DNA from: Phaseolus vulgaris
Taxonomy: Eukaryota > Streptophyta > Magnoliopsida > Fabales > Fabaceae
Direction of reading: 5' to 3'
Length of the DNA stretch: 64,000 nucleotides
Assembly: GCF_000499845.2 (NCBI RefSeq)
Contig: NC_023759.2
Span: forward strand, 42,363,172 to 42,427,171
Shown: positions 35,960-48,914 of the stretch, one piece after another
Numbering within the stretch: the first letter of the stretch is position 1
Layout: every line of letters starts with the position of its first letter
Notes under the pieces: generated by a model
The model's database searches: none
What the model was told of the DNA's origin: nothing
The model's input: only the letters and a program-made list of their open reading frames with translations
Made by a program: the position numbers and the translations under genes

Positions 35960-36451
35960 TTAGGTGTTTGGATGTTTGGCAAAGTGATGGTAGATTTAAA
36001 GAGTTAATGAGTTTGAAGTGGTCTAGCTACGAAGTCTATGATTCACAATGATCTTGTGTATAATTTTTTTCAGCTCGGGATGTGCAATGCTTCAGATTTG
36101 GTTAATAATTTTTGGAGAACAATTTGGGTTGGATTTGTGAGTGAAATTTGAAAACACAAGAACAAAGTCATTTTTAAAAGGAAAGTGACTGATGTGTCAG
36201 AAGTGTTCGCAATGGTTCAAGTCAAAGTTTGGACTTGAATTTATTCAAAGTTTCACTTCGTTCTCTTATGCTAACTGGTGTTTGGACCTTATGACTTGCA
36301 TGAAATTGATTTTTTGATGTTATTTTTGAAATTTTGTTTCGTTAGTATTTTTAGTTTCGCCTATTTAATAGTAGGAAGAAGATTAAAATGGAAAGATATT
36401 TGATCACGTGAAGTAATTCATATTTATTAATTATTTATTACTTATAAAAAA
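35960..36451 (+). mobile_element. Degraded LINE 3' remnant
   Basis: It aligns by eye with 6190-6676: the matching parts are GGATGTGCAATGCTTCAG, ACAATTTGGGTTGG, GTGAAATTTG, GACTGATGTGTCAGAAGTGT and the final CATATTTATTAATTATTTAT with an A-run at 36445-36451. Many stops and small gaps break the frame, so it is older than the copy at 5661. Confidence 0.75.
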
Positions 36452-37294
36452 CAGTAACTAGGTGCTTGTGTGTATGGGGTAGGTAATACATATTAAAATT
36501 ATTTCAATAAAATTTTCTGAAATACTAACCTATGTTTTTTTCTGTTATAAAATATGTCTTTTTATAATCAAAGAAAACTTAATCATTTCTCCATATGAAG
36601 TCAAAATGGTTTTGTATTCAAAACTAAATACTAATTTTTGGAAGGTAATTTTCTCCATAATAATTGCATAATATTTGTTTTATCCTCTAAATCGTGTTTT
36701 CAGTGGATCTCCAAATCATCACAGTACCCTCGGATTTCATAAAATAAAGACAAACAAAAACTAGAGCATTTTTAATAGTGAATATTGTCGGAAACTTTTA
36801 ACTTTTTTTTATGAATCCTAATAATTAACTTTACCACGGGTAAAATTTATGTCTCTCCTCTATTTAGGTTGTTCAGTTTAAGAATCCATGTAAAATTACT
36901 GATATATGCCTTTATTTTTGGACAATTCATTGTAAGGTAAATGTTTTATCTACACTGTGGATGATAACATGGCACAATCATGCAACAACAAAACTGGACC
37001 CTAATCATATACACAACAACCAAATATGAACCTAATAGAGGAAATCCTACCAGATCAACCATGCATGTCACATATCCCAGGAAGAGGAACCTAATGAAAA
37101 ATTAACAAATATAAATAAATTTGCATAATAAAAACTTCATAATCTTCCTGAATTTTAATTTGTTCTGTCACCATAAAATTAGGTATGAAGTGTTTAAGAA
37201 TTATGTGTCAGGGTACAATCTATATTTTATAAATTTTAACAATTTAAGTGTTAATTTTTTTTTCTAACTAATTTTATTGTCACAAAATAAAAAT
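36452..37294. other. Intergenic, nothing supported
   Basis: No open frame or repeat end of note was recognised. Confidence 0.35.
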
Positions 37295-37299
37295 AAAAA

Positions 37300-37480
37300 T
37301 AACTTGATGAGATTTGAGAAGATCTCATATTATTTAGATATATAATTAAATTATATATAGGTAGAAACTTCATCTTATCAAGTCATGTTTATGAAGTTGA
37401 ATTAGATTATAGTTTAATTTATTAGACTCATATTATAATATATTGATGTCGATTTTAATAAAATTTATTAGGTCTATTGA
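37300..37480 (+). mobile_element. Fragment of a TRIM-like element
   Basis: GAGAAGATCTCATATT, then GGTAGAAACTTCATCTTATC, GAAGTTGAATTAGATTATAG and a decayed primer-site region follow the order seen in the copy at 63434. Only one terminal repeat is recognisable. Confidence 0.45.
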
Positions 37481-38156
37481 TTTCTTATAAAGATATGATT
37501 AAATAAATGATTTTTTTTATTAAATCAGTTATACCAAATTATAAATTAGATTTAAATTCTTTTTATTAAAAGACAAAAAATTATAATACGATGATTAAGT
37601 GTAGATATTTCATATTAACTTGTTTTAATGAATTTGAGAATGTTAAAACTTGTTATGATATGGATGGATACTATGTGAAGTTTTGAATATTCTTTTAAAT
37701 TAGAGAGATACTTAATAAGAACAAAGATCACGATAGTAAAAGAAAAAAAATTGCTAAGGAAAAAAAAACATTATATAAAATAAAATTAGACTAGTAATTA
37801 TTGAAATTAAAAAAAATATTGTGTTTTTAAGTAATTAAAAAGAAAACCCTTGTCATGGATAAAGTGTATAATTGGTGAAAAGGTGGATAGTAGAAATAAA
37901 TATGGATAATATAAAATCTTAAATGAAGTGAGTAATATAAGGTGGACTTTCCTGAAAAATACTTTAGAAAGAATGAATCTTCCTTTATACTCCAAAAAAG
38001 GAATTAAAAAAGAGAAAGGAGAAGTGATTAATTTGTTATTAATAATTAATGTTAATTAATTAAGTTAAGGAGAGGAAGAGGAAGGTGATTATTATTCTGC
38101 GTGTTACTCGTAATCCAAATATGATATATTACCAATCGTAGTTCAGAAGAAAGGCT
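37481..38156. other. Intergenic and upstream region of the TRM-like gene
   Basis: AT-rich, with no obvious TATA box. The transition to GC/CT-rich sequence near 38157 marks the likely transcribed leader of the next gene. Confidence 0.4.
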
Positions 38157-38992
38157 TTGAAGTCCGACAAAGAGAGTCGGTGGACGACGCGCATACCTAA
38201 ACCACGCCACTCCACTCACCAACGCCATTTCCCTCTTTCACTTTCTCTCGCCGTCGCTTCCGCCACCGTCTCAGCCGGGAATGCCACCGTCGCCGGTCAC
38301 CGCTCGCCAGGTCCGTTCTCTCTCACCTTTTCTGCGCTATCCAGCCACTTTCTTCTCATTTTCGCGCCGTCTCGATCTCGCCGTTCTCGATTCCTCTGCG
38401 TTTCTCTTTCCAGATTTGCTTTTCTAGCAGCTTTTCAATTTCTCCGACCGAGATTCCGCTTTCATCATTTCTCTCTTTTTCGCTGTTCGGGATTCGGGAA
38501 GAGGAACTACCTCCTCTTTCCGGGAGCAAGCACTGTTAATATAGGACCTATCATGGCTGTGTCGTGTGTGTTTCTGTTTTAACAATTTTTTTTGTTTTAT
38601 TCTACTGCTGACGCACGAGGTGATTTAGTTTTTCATGTGAATTCACTATAGTGTTTGAGCAATACTGGTTATTGTGTTTCGAGATAGTCGTGTCTGTGTT
38701 CTCTACTCACCCTCTCTTTCGCGCATGTTTCTATTTATGGATATTTATTGAAAATCACCTCAAGTTCACACTCATCAATTTTATAACACTTGTTCTAGTT
38801 GTCTTATAGGTACCCGAAATTCTTCGCATTAGTGTTTGGATCTTGTGATTTTCTGTTGATTGCATCTTAGTCTACTTTAATGCATTTGGTTATGTCTTAT
38901 TTTATTACGCCCGTGCTTACTCTTTATGGAATGTTGTGTTTCAGTGCCCTTCGGCTTACAGATCTAGGTGATTTGTACTTGCAGCTGTTGAA
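38157..38992 (+). other. Probable 5' UTR exon and UTR intron of the TRM-like gene
   Basis: 38157-38540 is CT-rich like a plant leader, and no frame in it joins the protein. GCCAG/GTCCGT at 38310/38311 is one possible donor. A good acceptor (TTGCAG) ends at 38984, just 8 bases before the ATG. The leader boundaries are inference. Confidence 0.55.
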
Positions 38993-41900
38993 ATGAATGG
39001 GGCTCAGAATAGGAAGGTTCACAATATTGAGAAACCTTTTCCAGGATGCTTGGGAAGAATGGTGAACCTCTTTGATTTGACTGGGGGTGTCAATGGAAAC
39101 AAGCTACTCACGGACAGGCCTCACCGCGATGGTAATCCCTCTCTTTCTCTATCTGTGTTAACTCTTTTTGGTTTTTCACTTCGCCTTGGGTTGTTTTCTT
39201 TTTTTAACCCCCAAAATCATCGCCTTGCTTGCTAGGGAAATTTTTGGATGATCTGCTATTTTACCATATTGACTCTCTGTTTGGAGTTGTCTCTGATGGT
39301 TATCTTAAACTTGGTTTTTGTCTATTTTTTGTTGTTAGTTTTGGGGTTTGGTGGAGTGCTGCTAGTTTTCATTTGGAGCTTGCTTCCTTTTGTTTTTTTT
39401 TTATCGAACTTCAGATAGACATATCTCTCTTCATGATCTGTCTGGTTTTATATATTCTTGGGCATTATGAAACCCAGATGGAGGTTTCTCTAAACTGTCA
39501 ATTGCTTTTCTTTATTTTCAATCTGACTGGAATGATTTTACTTACTATTTTCAGTGTTGAAGTTTTTCTATGCCATTATTTTATTATAAAAATCTCATTC
39601 TCAGTAAATTGTACCTGGATTTACAGCATCATCACTTTCAAGAAGTCAATCAGATGTTGCAAGGATCACAAGTCCTACTTTGGGTGACCAGATAGAGGAT
39701 AAGCTGGTAATTTTGGAGAGGCATTATTTTTTTTATTGTCATTCAAGCTAACTGAATCCAAATTAATCGAATGTCATATGGAGTGTTCTTCACTTTTTCA
39801 ATTTATGATGTGCTTTCTGTACTTGTTTTTACTTATCTATATATATTCCTTTTTCACGAACTTTGCAGATTGTTTCTGACTCAATGAGAGCTTTGTCAAA
39901 TAAGAAAATAAATGGAACACCCATTAAGATGCTCATAGACCAAGAAATGTCCAAAGAAGTTGTTTCAAAGCACAACCCACCACCAAATGTAGTTGCAAAA
40001 TTGATGGGGCTTGAAGCCCTTCCACGGGGCGATCCTAATTTGTCTGTGGAGAGAAACCATAGAGGAGATTATTCTCAACATATGTGTGATCATTCAGGGA
40101 CACCATTCAAACACTGGCAGATGGATGATAGGTTTATGGACAAGGAAATGCTTCATGAAGTTCATCTGAACACAGAACAGATTGCTTACAAGGATATTTA
40201 TGAAATATGGCTGCAATCACAAAGAACAGGCAATGTAAGAGACAAGACACCGGAGAGAGAAAGGTGGACTGAAGATGCTAATGGGAAGAAAATGGCTCTC
40301 ATTCGTCAGAAGTTTATGGAAGCTAAACGTCTGTCTACAGATGAGAGACTACGCCAGTCCAAGGAGTTTGACGATGCCTTGGAAGTTTTAAGTTCAAATA
40401 ATGATCTGTTAATCAGGTTATTGGATTCTCAAAATCTTTATGAACTTCAGTCTACTCCAGTAGCAGAGACTAAGCGCATTACTGTTCTTAAGCCTTCGAA
40501 GATGGTTGACAACGAAAATTCTGTTGGAAAGGGGAAGAAAAATGACAAGCAGATTAGGAAACCGGCAAATGTTGGTGCTGCATGGGAGAGATACAGTCCT
40601 GGATACACTCCTCCCTCTCAGAAAGTGGATGAGTTTCCAGTACAACCTACTCGTATAGTGGTATTGAAGCCCAGCCCTGGGAAGACACATGAGATTAAGG
40701 CTGTGGTTTCTCCAACAATGTTATCACCTCGGAATTTGCCAAGTGGAAATTTCTACCAGGAACCTGAGGATGATGTACATGAATCAAGAAAAATGGATAG
40801 TGAAATTACACAGCAAATGCATGAAGATATGAGGAGCCATCAAAGAGATGAAACATTCTATTCTTCAGTATTTTCCAATGGCTATACTGGCGATGAGAGT
40901 TCATTCAACAAATCGGATCATGAGTGTAATGCAGGGAACTTTAGTGATTTGGAAGTTATGTCACCATCTCCAAGGCATTCTTGGGATTACATTAATCGCT
41001 GTGGCAGTCCTTTTTCTTCGTCATCCTTTAGCCGTGCATCCTGTTCTCCTGAGTCGTCTGTATGCAGAGAGGCCAAGAAACGACTTTCGGAAAGATGGGC
41101 TATGATGGCATCAAATAAAGGTCTTCAAGAACAAAGGCACATGCGCAGAAGCTCTACCTTAGGTGAGATGCTTGCTCTTTCGGATATAAAGAAATCTGAA
41201 ATATCTGAGCTTGAGGGTATTCATAAACAACAGGAACAAAGTGAATCTGTTTCTTGTAGTCGAAATTTTAATGCTGAAACATGTATGGATGGTTCTCCTA
41301 GAAACCTTTCCAGGTCAAAATCTGTTCCGACATCTTCCACTGTCTTTGATGATGCTCTCAGTGTTGGAGTTTGTGATAATGATGCTGGCAAAACACACGT
41401 GTCTGGGGAGCTGACAAAGTCAAAGAGTATGAAATCATCATTTAAAGGGAAAGTCACCAGTTTCTTCTCAAGGAGCAAGAAACCAACCAGGGAAAAATCT
41501 TGTCTATCTCAATCTAAAAATGAGTCCCAATCCACACTCACTGTAGCATCAGATTCTCCAGTACATTTATTTGGAGTCCTTAGGGATGATGTCTCTCAAA
41601 GCTTCAAAAGTGGATCCATTGGAGAGTGTTCTCTTCCAGCACCATATGAATCATCAGGCAAAATTTTCTCAGATTCTATCTCTAATGGACAAGGTGCTAT
41701 ACCTCTCGAGGTAATAGCTTCTATTTTTCGGTATATTATGATCCACTTTTTGTTTGTGCGTTATACACATTTTCTTTCTATCTATTGGCTTAAGATACAT
41801 CAATGCTTTATAAATTTTCCACCAACTCTCAGTCCCTTACTTCTCTCTTTCCTCTTGCAAAGGGAGGAAAGAATGGAAACCACAACAAAAAAGGGAAAAA

Positions 41901-43411
41901 AGTATTGAATATCTATTGATTCTTATTGTGAAGCATGTGGTTGGGTTGTACTGCTGTTTTCCTTTCTTTATTATCTATATATATCTTGCTAAGTAACTAG
42001 ATAAAAACTGTCTTTTAATTCCAGTTGTGCCTTCTCTACCTAACTAATGAAATTAGTCCCTTGAAACTTATGCATGAGTTGGAGGCTGCTTGGTGTGGTG
42101 GCATGGCAGGTTCTATTTAAGCATAGTCTATATGCTTGACCAATTTTTTAGGTTTTCTGCTACCGCTGGAATGGTGGAACAAATGAAAATTTCACCTGCC
42201 TATGGACGTCATTGAGTCCTAAGAGCTACTTGATAGATAATAGAACCGGCTTTTTTCAGTCAGCATAACTAGTACACACAACCTCTATGATTTCTTGTTA
42301 TTGCAGATTGTGGAATTGTAAACTGAATTCCTTATGTATGTCGTAGGATCATAAATTAAAATCTTATATATGTACTGAAAGTTGGTAAATAAATAGATTG
42401 GAGGATTCTGAGACAGTTGTGTTTGTTTTCAGTCTGGATTGGCACTGTCAAAGCCCGTGGTGCCTTGGATTTCAAGTGAAAACCAGGGTCAGCCGAGTCC
42501 AATATCAGTTTTAGAGCCTCCATTTGAAGATGATAATGGTGCTAACGAGTCCTTGGGCTGTGGTAAGGGTCGTCACCTGGGTATTGCTTAGTCCTTTCTC
42601 TCACTATTTCTTCTATTTCAGGAAGTTCTTATTGGATATTCCTTGTCTTCACTGTTTTTTTTACCTGACTTCGATTTTTTTTGTAGGATTACGGGGCTCT
42701 CTGAAGTCTAATTTAATTGACAAATCACCACCTATAGAATCAATAGCTCGGACCCTCTCATGGGATGATTCTTGTGCAGAGGTGGCAAATCCATACCAAT
42801 TAAAGCCCTCGTTGGGTTCCTTAGATACCAAGGTAGAGGATCAAGACTGGCTTGTCTTTGTCGAGAAACTTCTATCAGCTGCTGGAATTGATGATCAAGT
42901 GCAGTCTGACTCCTTTTACTCTAGATGGCATTCCCTCGAAAGCCCATTGGATCCATCATTGAGGGACAATTATGCCAATCTGAATGACAAGGAGCCTCAG
43001 CAACTCCATGAGGCCAAGCGAAGGCAGAGGAGATCTAATCAGAAGCTTGTATTCGAGTGTGTTAATTTGTCACTGATAGAAATTACTGGTTATGGATCAC
43101 AGAGTTACTTGATGGGTAGGTTATGGAGTGGCAGCCACAGCAGATTCCAAGTCCCAGAGGGTGCACCTCCCCCTTTGGTAGACCTTGTTGTGGCCCAGAT
43201 GAAGGAGTTAATATCCGGTGCTGTGAGGTCTGTTTGGGGGGACTGTGGGGACAGTAACAGCCTGGGGGTAGAGAGTGTTGTCAGGAAAGAGGTTGTGGGA
43301 AAAGGGTGGGTTGAGCTTATGGCATTAGAGATGGATATTTTGGTGAAGGAAGTAGAGGGGAAGTTGCTAGAAGAACTTGTGGAGGATGCGGTAGTTGATT
43401 TGAATGGTTGA
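38993..43411 (+). CDS. TRM/LONGIFOLIA-like protein (DUF3741 and DUF4378 domains)
   Basis: Five coding exons with GT-AG junctions: 38993-39131, 39627-39706, 39869-41710, 42433-42562 and 42687-43411. Phases agree throughout and give about 971 aa. Near residues 110-127 is the VVAKLMGLEALP motif of DUF3741. A repeated VLKPS phrase lies in the middle, followed by a long low-complexity serine- and charge-rich region. The C-terminus, about residue 784 onward, has the DUF4378 pattern DWLVFVEKLL through ELVEDAVVDL. Proteins of this superfamily (TON1-recruiting motif proteins, including LONGIFOLIA) act at cortical microtubules and affect cell elongation and organ shape; that role is family knowledge. 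The N-terminal EKPFPGCLGRMVNLFDL block is typical of one subgroup. Exact orthology is unresolved. Nothing looks broken. Confidence 0.92.
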
Positions 43412-46400
43412 AACCCTGACATGGCTTTTCCGCTTTGGCTTCGCTTTTTTAATATTGTAACTCTATTATTGTTGTATTCGATTATCAACACACGGCCCTA
43501 CTTACCTAATTTTATTAAATGCTTCTGGAAAATTATTTCAACTTGCAGCTATTTCACATCACTGAATCTGTAATAAATTAATCACCTATTCGACTGCTCA
43601 AAGAAAGAATAAAATGAATTTCACAGGTGATCAAAGGTCGTGCAACAGACACACAAATGCAATTCGGTTCAAGTTCAAGACGTTTCACAAGATTGTTCTA
43701 TAACTGAACAGGAGATGTCTTTTCTCCTTGAAAAAAAGATTTTGTTCTATGGAATTTGGCTAGTCCAGAAGAAGTCTATCAGTGTGACGTCTGAGGTTGC
43801 CACCACTCCAAACTTTAACCCAGAAAAGGAAATTCAGATTTTGGAAATGGCTATCCTGAAAAGCAGGAAGAAGAAAGAAACATCAAAAGTAGATCGATAC
43901 GCTGTAACAATCCACTTTGCAATAAGTGAGTAATCTAATTCAGTTCTGACAGTAGAATAAATTAGTAATACACGCTCGGTGTTGAGTATTGAATGATGAA
44001 GAGTGTATATGGAGTTTCGTAATTTTGTCAGCGTAGACATATATGTGGGCCTATGGTGCTGCACCATTTGTACAACCTGTATGGAACAAGGACCCACCAT
44101 AGCCCCAAACAGGTCAATCCTCTATTTCCTGTCTCCCCCTTGCAATGATCTGCTGGCAATCACAATGCATGATGAATGATAGAATGGATTCACGAGTCAC
44201 ACTAACAATAATGCTTTTTCCCTGATCTTCTTAATTATAATTTCCCAAAACCACAGAACAAACCTAAACTCAGACCAAGTTCAATTTGCCTGCTCTAAAA
44301 CAGTTCATACACACCTTTTTTGTGATCACTGATTCACTATACTAGCAGTAAGTTACAAAAAACATCATACAATAGCCACACTGTCTAATCAACATTCCCT
44401 TTTGGCCTAATAGTTCTCTCCCATCTTGTCATTAATGAAAGAAAAATGTGACACTCTTCCAAAAAGTTACATTCATTAACAACCCACTTTAATAATATAA
44501 TAATATATTTTAGAATTTTAAATTAAAAAATAAAGTAAATATTATTATTACAGATGTCAAAGATATGTTTTTTATTTGGTGGGTTATAAATTATCATCAG
44601 CCAAAATAATAATTTATTGGATTGTGTAATAATAATAAGAGGAATGATAGGATGTGAGATTATAATAATCTCTGGTTATGTTATTCTACTGTTATAATTA
44701 CTCTCCTCTGTATTATATTTTGTGCTCAAACTACAATACAAGAGATTCTGTATATGCAAATTTCGAGCTTGTGAAATGCTTGTGCAGCACAATAAAATAA
44801 AACAACACAAGAGAATTGTTAATTGTTTTATTCATAGTATTATATAACTATCTACTCGGCTTCCAATGTATATTTTCTTTTAGCTATACCTTAATCAGAT
44901 TCTCCTATAGCCCTATAACTCATGGAGTGTACTAAGAAAAGTATGTGGTCCATGAAACAGGTCACAAATTGAAATAACCATGTCCTTTTATCTCTTTCTC
45001 TGTTTTAATCTTCTGTCATATTTGAGGAAAAGGGGTTATTCAGGATCAAACTGATCAAAACAGGAGTAGATATTTTATTGTATATGATAAAATGAGCACC
45101 AATTAGAGTCAACAATTGAAATCAATACAATAATGACATATTGGTGTAAAATCTTGCTTGACAAGAAGGCAAATTGCAGAACATTCTTTAAAAATAATGA
45201 TAGCTGATCTAACTCTGAGGGATAATGAGGAGATAGAAGTGGTCAACTTGTATTATTTTTCAGTGGTGGAATGCAAAGAAAGAGAAATAGAGGAAAAAGA
45301 TTCTGGGGTGCATGCATATGATAGGAGCCAGGTAATAGTCACAAGCAGCTGAGTCTGAAACAGAATCAGAAAAGGACAAATATTTTCAAAATGTAAAAGG
45401 GTAGCAAGAGGAGTTTGTCAACACTGTAGAAAAGTGAGTAAAAGAAAGAGAATATTCGCTGATGACAGCCAATGGCAGGTGTTGTGTTGTTAGTATGCAA
45501 ATTCTAACAAAACTAGAAGCCAAAAATGTGGCATCTTCTACTTCAAAATTGAAGCTTGCACAACCCAGAAAACCCGTGACAGCTTTATCTATTACACTGT
45601 GTTCAACACACACAAGATAAGGTTTTAATATGATCAGCATGGCATACATGTAGAATAATCAACTTGAGGCCATTCTTGAGATCCCAAAACTACTGCACAA
45701 CCCAGAGTAAGCATGATTCTTGAAAGGGACTAAGGTTTCTCTCTTGCTTGTCATTTCACTATCAAATTCAAAAAGAAAAAAGATACAAAGATGCCTCTGG
45801 GTCATACTGTTATAAAAAGCTTTTGCTTTTTGTTCATTTTAATGACCTATGATGGCTTTAGTCTCTTGCATGAACTTGAGCAATGACTTGTCTTCATGGA
45901 ATCTAAGGCTTCACAAGATGTTAAGCACAACACCCCTTTGTGTCCCCAACCATTTTCAGTTGGAAACTAAGTATCATTATGCAACTTACTTCAAAGACTC
46001 CACCAATGACAGTTTAAACTTTCATTCAATCATAAATCATCCTTTGAAAAGTCTCCTAGAAGTAGTTATTATAAAGTCAACAAACTTATTATAATTTCAA
46101 ATTCAATTGAATCTTTTTTCTGTCAAACTTTTGCTATTATTGTTTTTCATTTTCAATTAAATTGTAAAACTTAATTTTAATAGTCATGAAATATATTATG
46201 AGTTTTATTATTAACAATAAGCTCTACAAAAATCTTTTATAAGAAAATTATTACCATTGGTAATGAAAGACAATAAGGATGAAGTTTGAGCATGTTAAGT
46301 TATCACAAAAAAGTTTCATCTAATCAATCATTTTGTCATGCAAATCTTATTTTAGTTAAGTTATAAATATTAGGTTTTAAGTATTTTTTTGTTATTTTTA

Positions 46401-46590
46401 TGGTTAACATTGTAATATCTTAGTACATTTACACAATTTTAAAGGAATTTGATTTGTTTTTTTATTTATTTTGACTCTGGATTTTATTATTTGTATAAAT
46501 TATTATTTTTTCACTAATTTATAAATAAAATGTAGTTCAAATCTGTTAGAGAGTAATGCAGCATTTCATAAAATAAGTGAAATGATTAAA
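43412..46590. other. 3' flank of TRM-like gene and intergenic DNA
   Basis: The 3' UTR probably ends within about 200 bp. Open stretches at 43640-43933 and 45158-45352 (+) match nothing I know and lack splice support. No transposon ends were recognised. Confidence 0.35.
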
Positions 46591-46945
46591 TGTTTCATCT
46601 AATTCGTCTTTATTTTGGAAAATTCTTTTCATAATACACTATGAAAAAAAATTATTTCAGAAAATACATTCTAGGATATGAAAAAAATATATTCTGAAAC
46701 GTATTATATAAGTTCTGGAAAATTTATTTTGAAAATTTTGATCTAGAAAATGTTTCCAAAAAAATGTTTTTTGAAAATTCTGAAAAAACATTTTCCAAAA
46801 AATATTTCATGAATTCCATAAAATATGTTCCTGACAGCTTCCAGAAAAATAATCTAAAAGTCATTAAAAAAATGGTAAAACATTTTTTTAATTGATAGGG
46901 TGTAAGAAGAATTTTGATAGGGTGCTATAAGAAACACCAACATCA
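46591..46945. repeat. Possible decayed palindrome-bearing repeat
   Basis: Phrases such as TTCTGGAAAAT, GAAAATTTTGA and their complements recur between 46610 and 46860. GGGTGTAAGAAG and GGGTGCTATAAGAAAC near 46908-46934 resemble a decayed end of the Mutator-type family at 11.6-14 kb. The match is loose. Confidence 0.25.
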
Positions 46946-47126
46946 AAACAAGGAAGTTGGGCTCAGTGGTTCAGTACACAGTGGAAGATGGGAAACTATT
47001 ATTTATATGTCTCATTTTTTATTAATATACATTCTATTTGTATTTTCTTCAAAAAAATATTTTCCAAATATGTTAAATATTTAAAACTTCTGAAAATCTT
47101 TCCAGATTTAAAAAAAAAAAATATAT

Positions 47127-47504
47127 ACTACAAGAAAATTATTAAATAAAAATCAATTTTATAGATAAAAATAAGTAGTTGCTATATTAACTAAATTAGA
47201 GAATATTTTATAGATTAAAAAAATTATTTATTCTTAAATTAGTTTCTATTATTATAAATAATTTATAAATTATTATTTAATTAGGTATCTAAGTTTTTTT
47301 TACCAAATTTAGAATATAAATAATTGGTACTTAAAATCTTAGTAACTAATTAGATACTAATTTAGAAACTATTTATCAATAAAAAAACTAATTTAGAAAT
47401 CAATAATTTTTGTAGTCTCTAAAATGATTTCTAATTTGGTCAATATAGCAACTAATTATTTTTTGTCTCTAAAATTTGTTTTTATTTAATGATTTTATTG
47501 TAAA
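47127..47504. mobile_element. Fold-back MITE with ACTACAAGAAAA-type ends
   Basis: The left arm from 47127 begins ACTACAAGAAAATTATTAAA. The right arm, ending near 47504, is its approximate reverse complement (TACAATAAAATCATTAAAT when reversed). Pairing extends about 85 bp inward through AGTTGCTATATT. It has no coding capacity. The end resembles CACTA-type ends, but no clear duplication was seen, so the superfamily is open. Confidence 0.7.
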
Positions 47505-48273
47505 TAAGAATATCTTTTAAAAGAATATTTTTAACATAAAAAATATATCTATCCAATTTAAATTATATATTTTTTAAAACTAAATTAGAAAACCGATCTA
47601 ATAAAAATAATTTATAATTTCTTTTAATTGTAAGGTTTCAGGCTTTCCCAAATGATTAGCTATAAACAACTTTTTTAATGAGAGCAATGTTTATGAATGT
47701 GATTGATAAAAATATCAAAATGTATTAAAGTATGAAAGAAAGTATAAAATCATTATTTTAGTCTTATTTTAAAATTTTAATTGATTGTGCTATAAATATT
47801 ATACTCATAAATTTTATTTTCATTTTTTAACGGTGAGACGTAGTGATTCTCATTATTATTTCTTGCCACAAATACTTTCTTTTTTTAAATAAAAAAAAAT
47901 CAATTTCTTGTTATTTACTTATGCACCTAGAGAAAAAAAATAATAATTAAAATAATGGTATAATTGAGAAATAAGTAATAAATTGTGATTTTTTTAAAAC
48001 GGCAAATAAATAAGAAATAAAAATTTCTTTGAAATGATGAATTTTATAAAATACAAGTTTTATGGTAAAATAAATATGATAATATCATGAAGATAATATA
48101 TCAAAGGGCAGTCATTAAAACTCTGTCAAAAAATTTGACCTAAATTTATACAAACTAGTCAGTTTCTAATCATAAGCTTCGGTTTATGGAAATAAACAGC
48201 TAGTATTCTCGAAGTCTTAATGCAAAATCCACATTATTTGTTTAATGGATATTTAATGCTGTGCATGTGAAAA

Positions 48274-48276
<3 letters not shown>
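47505..48276. other. Intergenic, AT-rich
   Basis: No gene or repeat boundary is supported in this stretch. Confidence 0.35.

Positions 48277-48308
<32 letters not shown>
48277..48308. repeat. (TA)n microsatellite
   Basis: A short alternating TA run. A second run lies at 48551-48573. Confidence 0.9.
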
Positions 48309-48311
<3 letters not shown>

Positions 48312-48914
48312 GAACCTTATTTCCATTTTTTAAAATTTGAACACGTGGCATGAACTTGGATTTCAAAACTTGTATGTATCACAATCTTTATGTATTTATA
48401 AACATTTTTTAGAATATCATAGCTTCTATAAAACATTCATGAAAAGATTGACAATTTTATCGTTTTTTTTAAGTTTCACCAAGAAAGTGAAATCTACAAC
48501 TTTAATCACATTCTTTATTACAGAGGATAAAATTCAGCGTGAAAAATATAATATATATATATATATATATATATTCATTTACACATTTATAATTTAATTT
48601 TCTTCAACTAAAAGTTAAATCCTAAATCTTAAACAATTTATGTAGATATCATTTGTTTATTGTGCTACAAGAATTCATTAAGATGTCGAAATTCATTAGT
48701 TAAGGTTTTGTTTAAATGAAAGCGATAATATAAAATAAAATAAATAAGAAAAAAAATAAAATTGTTTGGATATATAGAAAATGAGTTAAAAGTTAATGAA
48801 ATGAGTAAAAAGTTTGTAGATGATATGATAATATAAATAAGATTTAATTGTATAATTTATTGATTTGTTACTCTTATTTAAAATTGTTAAGATTAGTATA
48901 ATTTTATTTAAAAT
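48309..48914. other. Intergenic, AT-rich
   Basis: A short open frame at 48337-48597 reads through a TA microsatellite and is unlikely to be a gene. Confidence 0.35.

Noticed and set aside
38157..38582. 141-codon open frame in the TRM gene leader
   Set aside because: It is serine/phenylalanine-rich CT-biased leader sequence, does not join the TRM reading frame and has no known domain.
39229..39687. 152-codon frame between TRM exons 1 and 2
   Set aside because: It runs through intron sequence in a frame that does not join the protein. The true exon is 39627-39706.
42524..42686. Start of the last TRM exon at 42524
   Set aside because: This open frame reads through an intron. The donor at 42563 and acceptor at 42687 restore the conserved frame from 42433.
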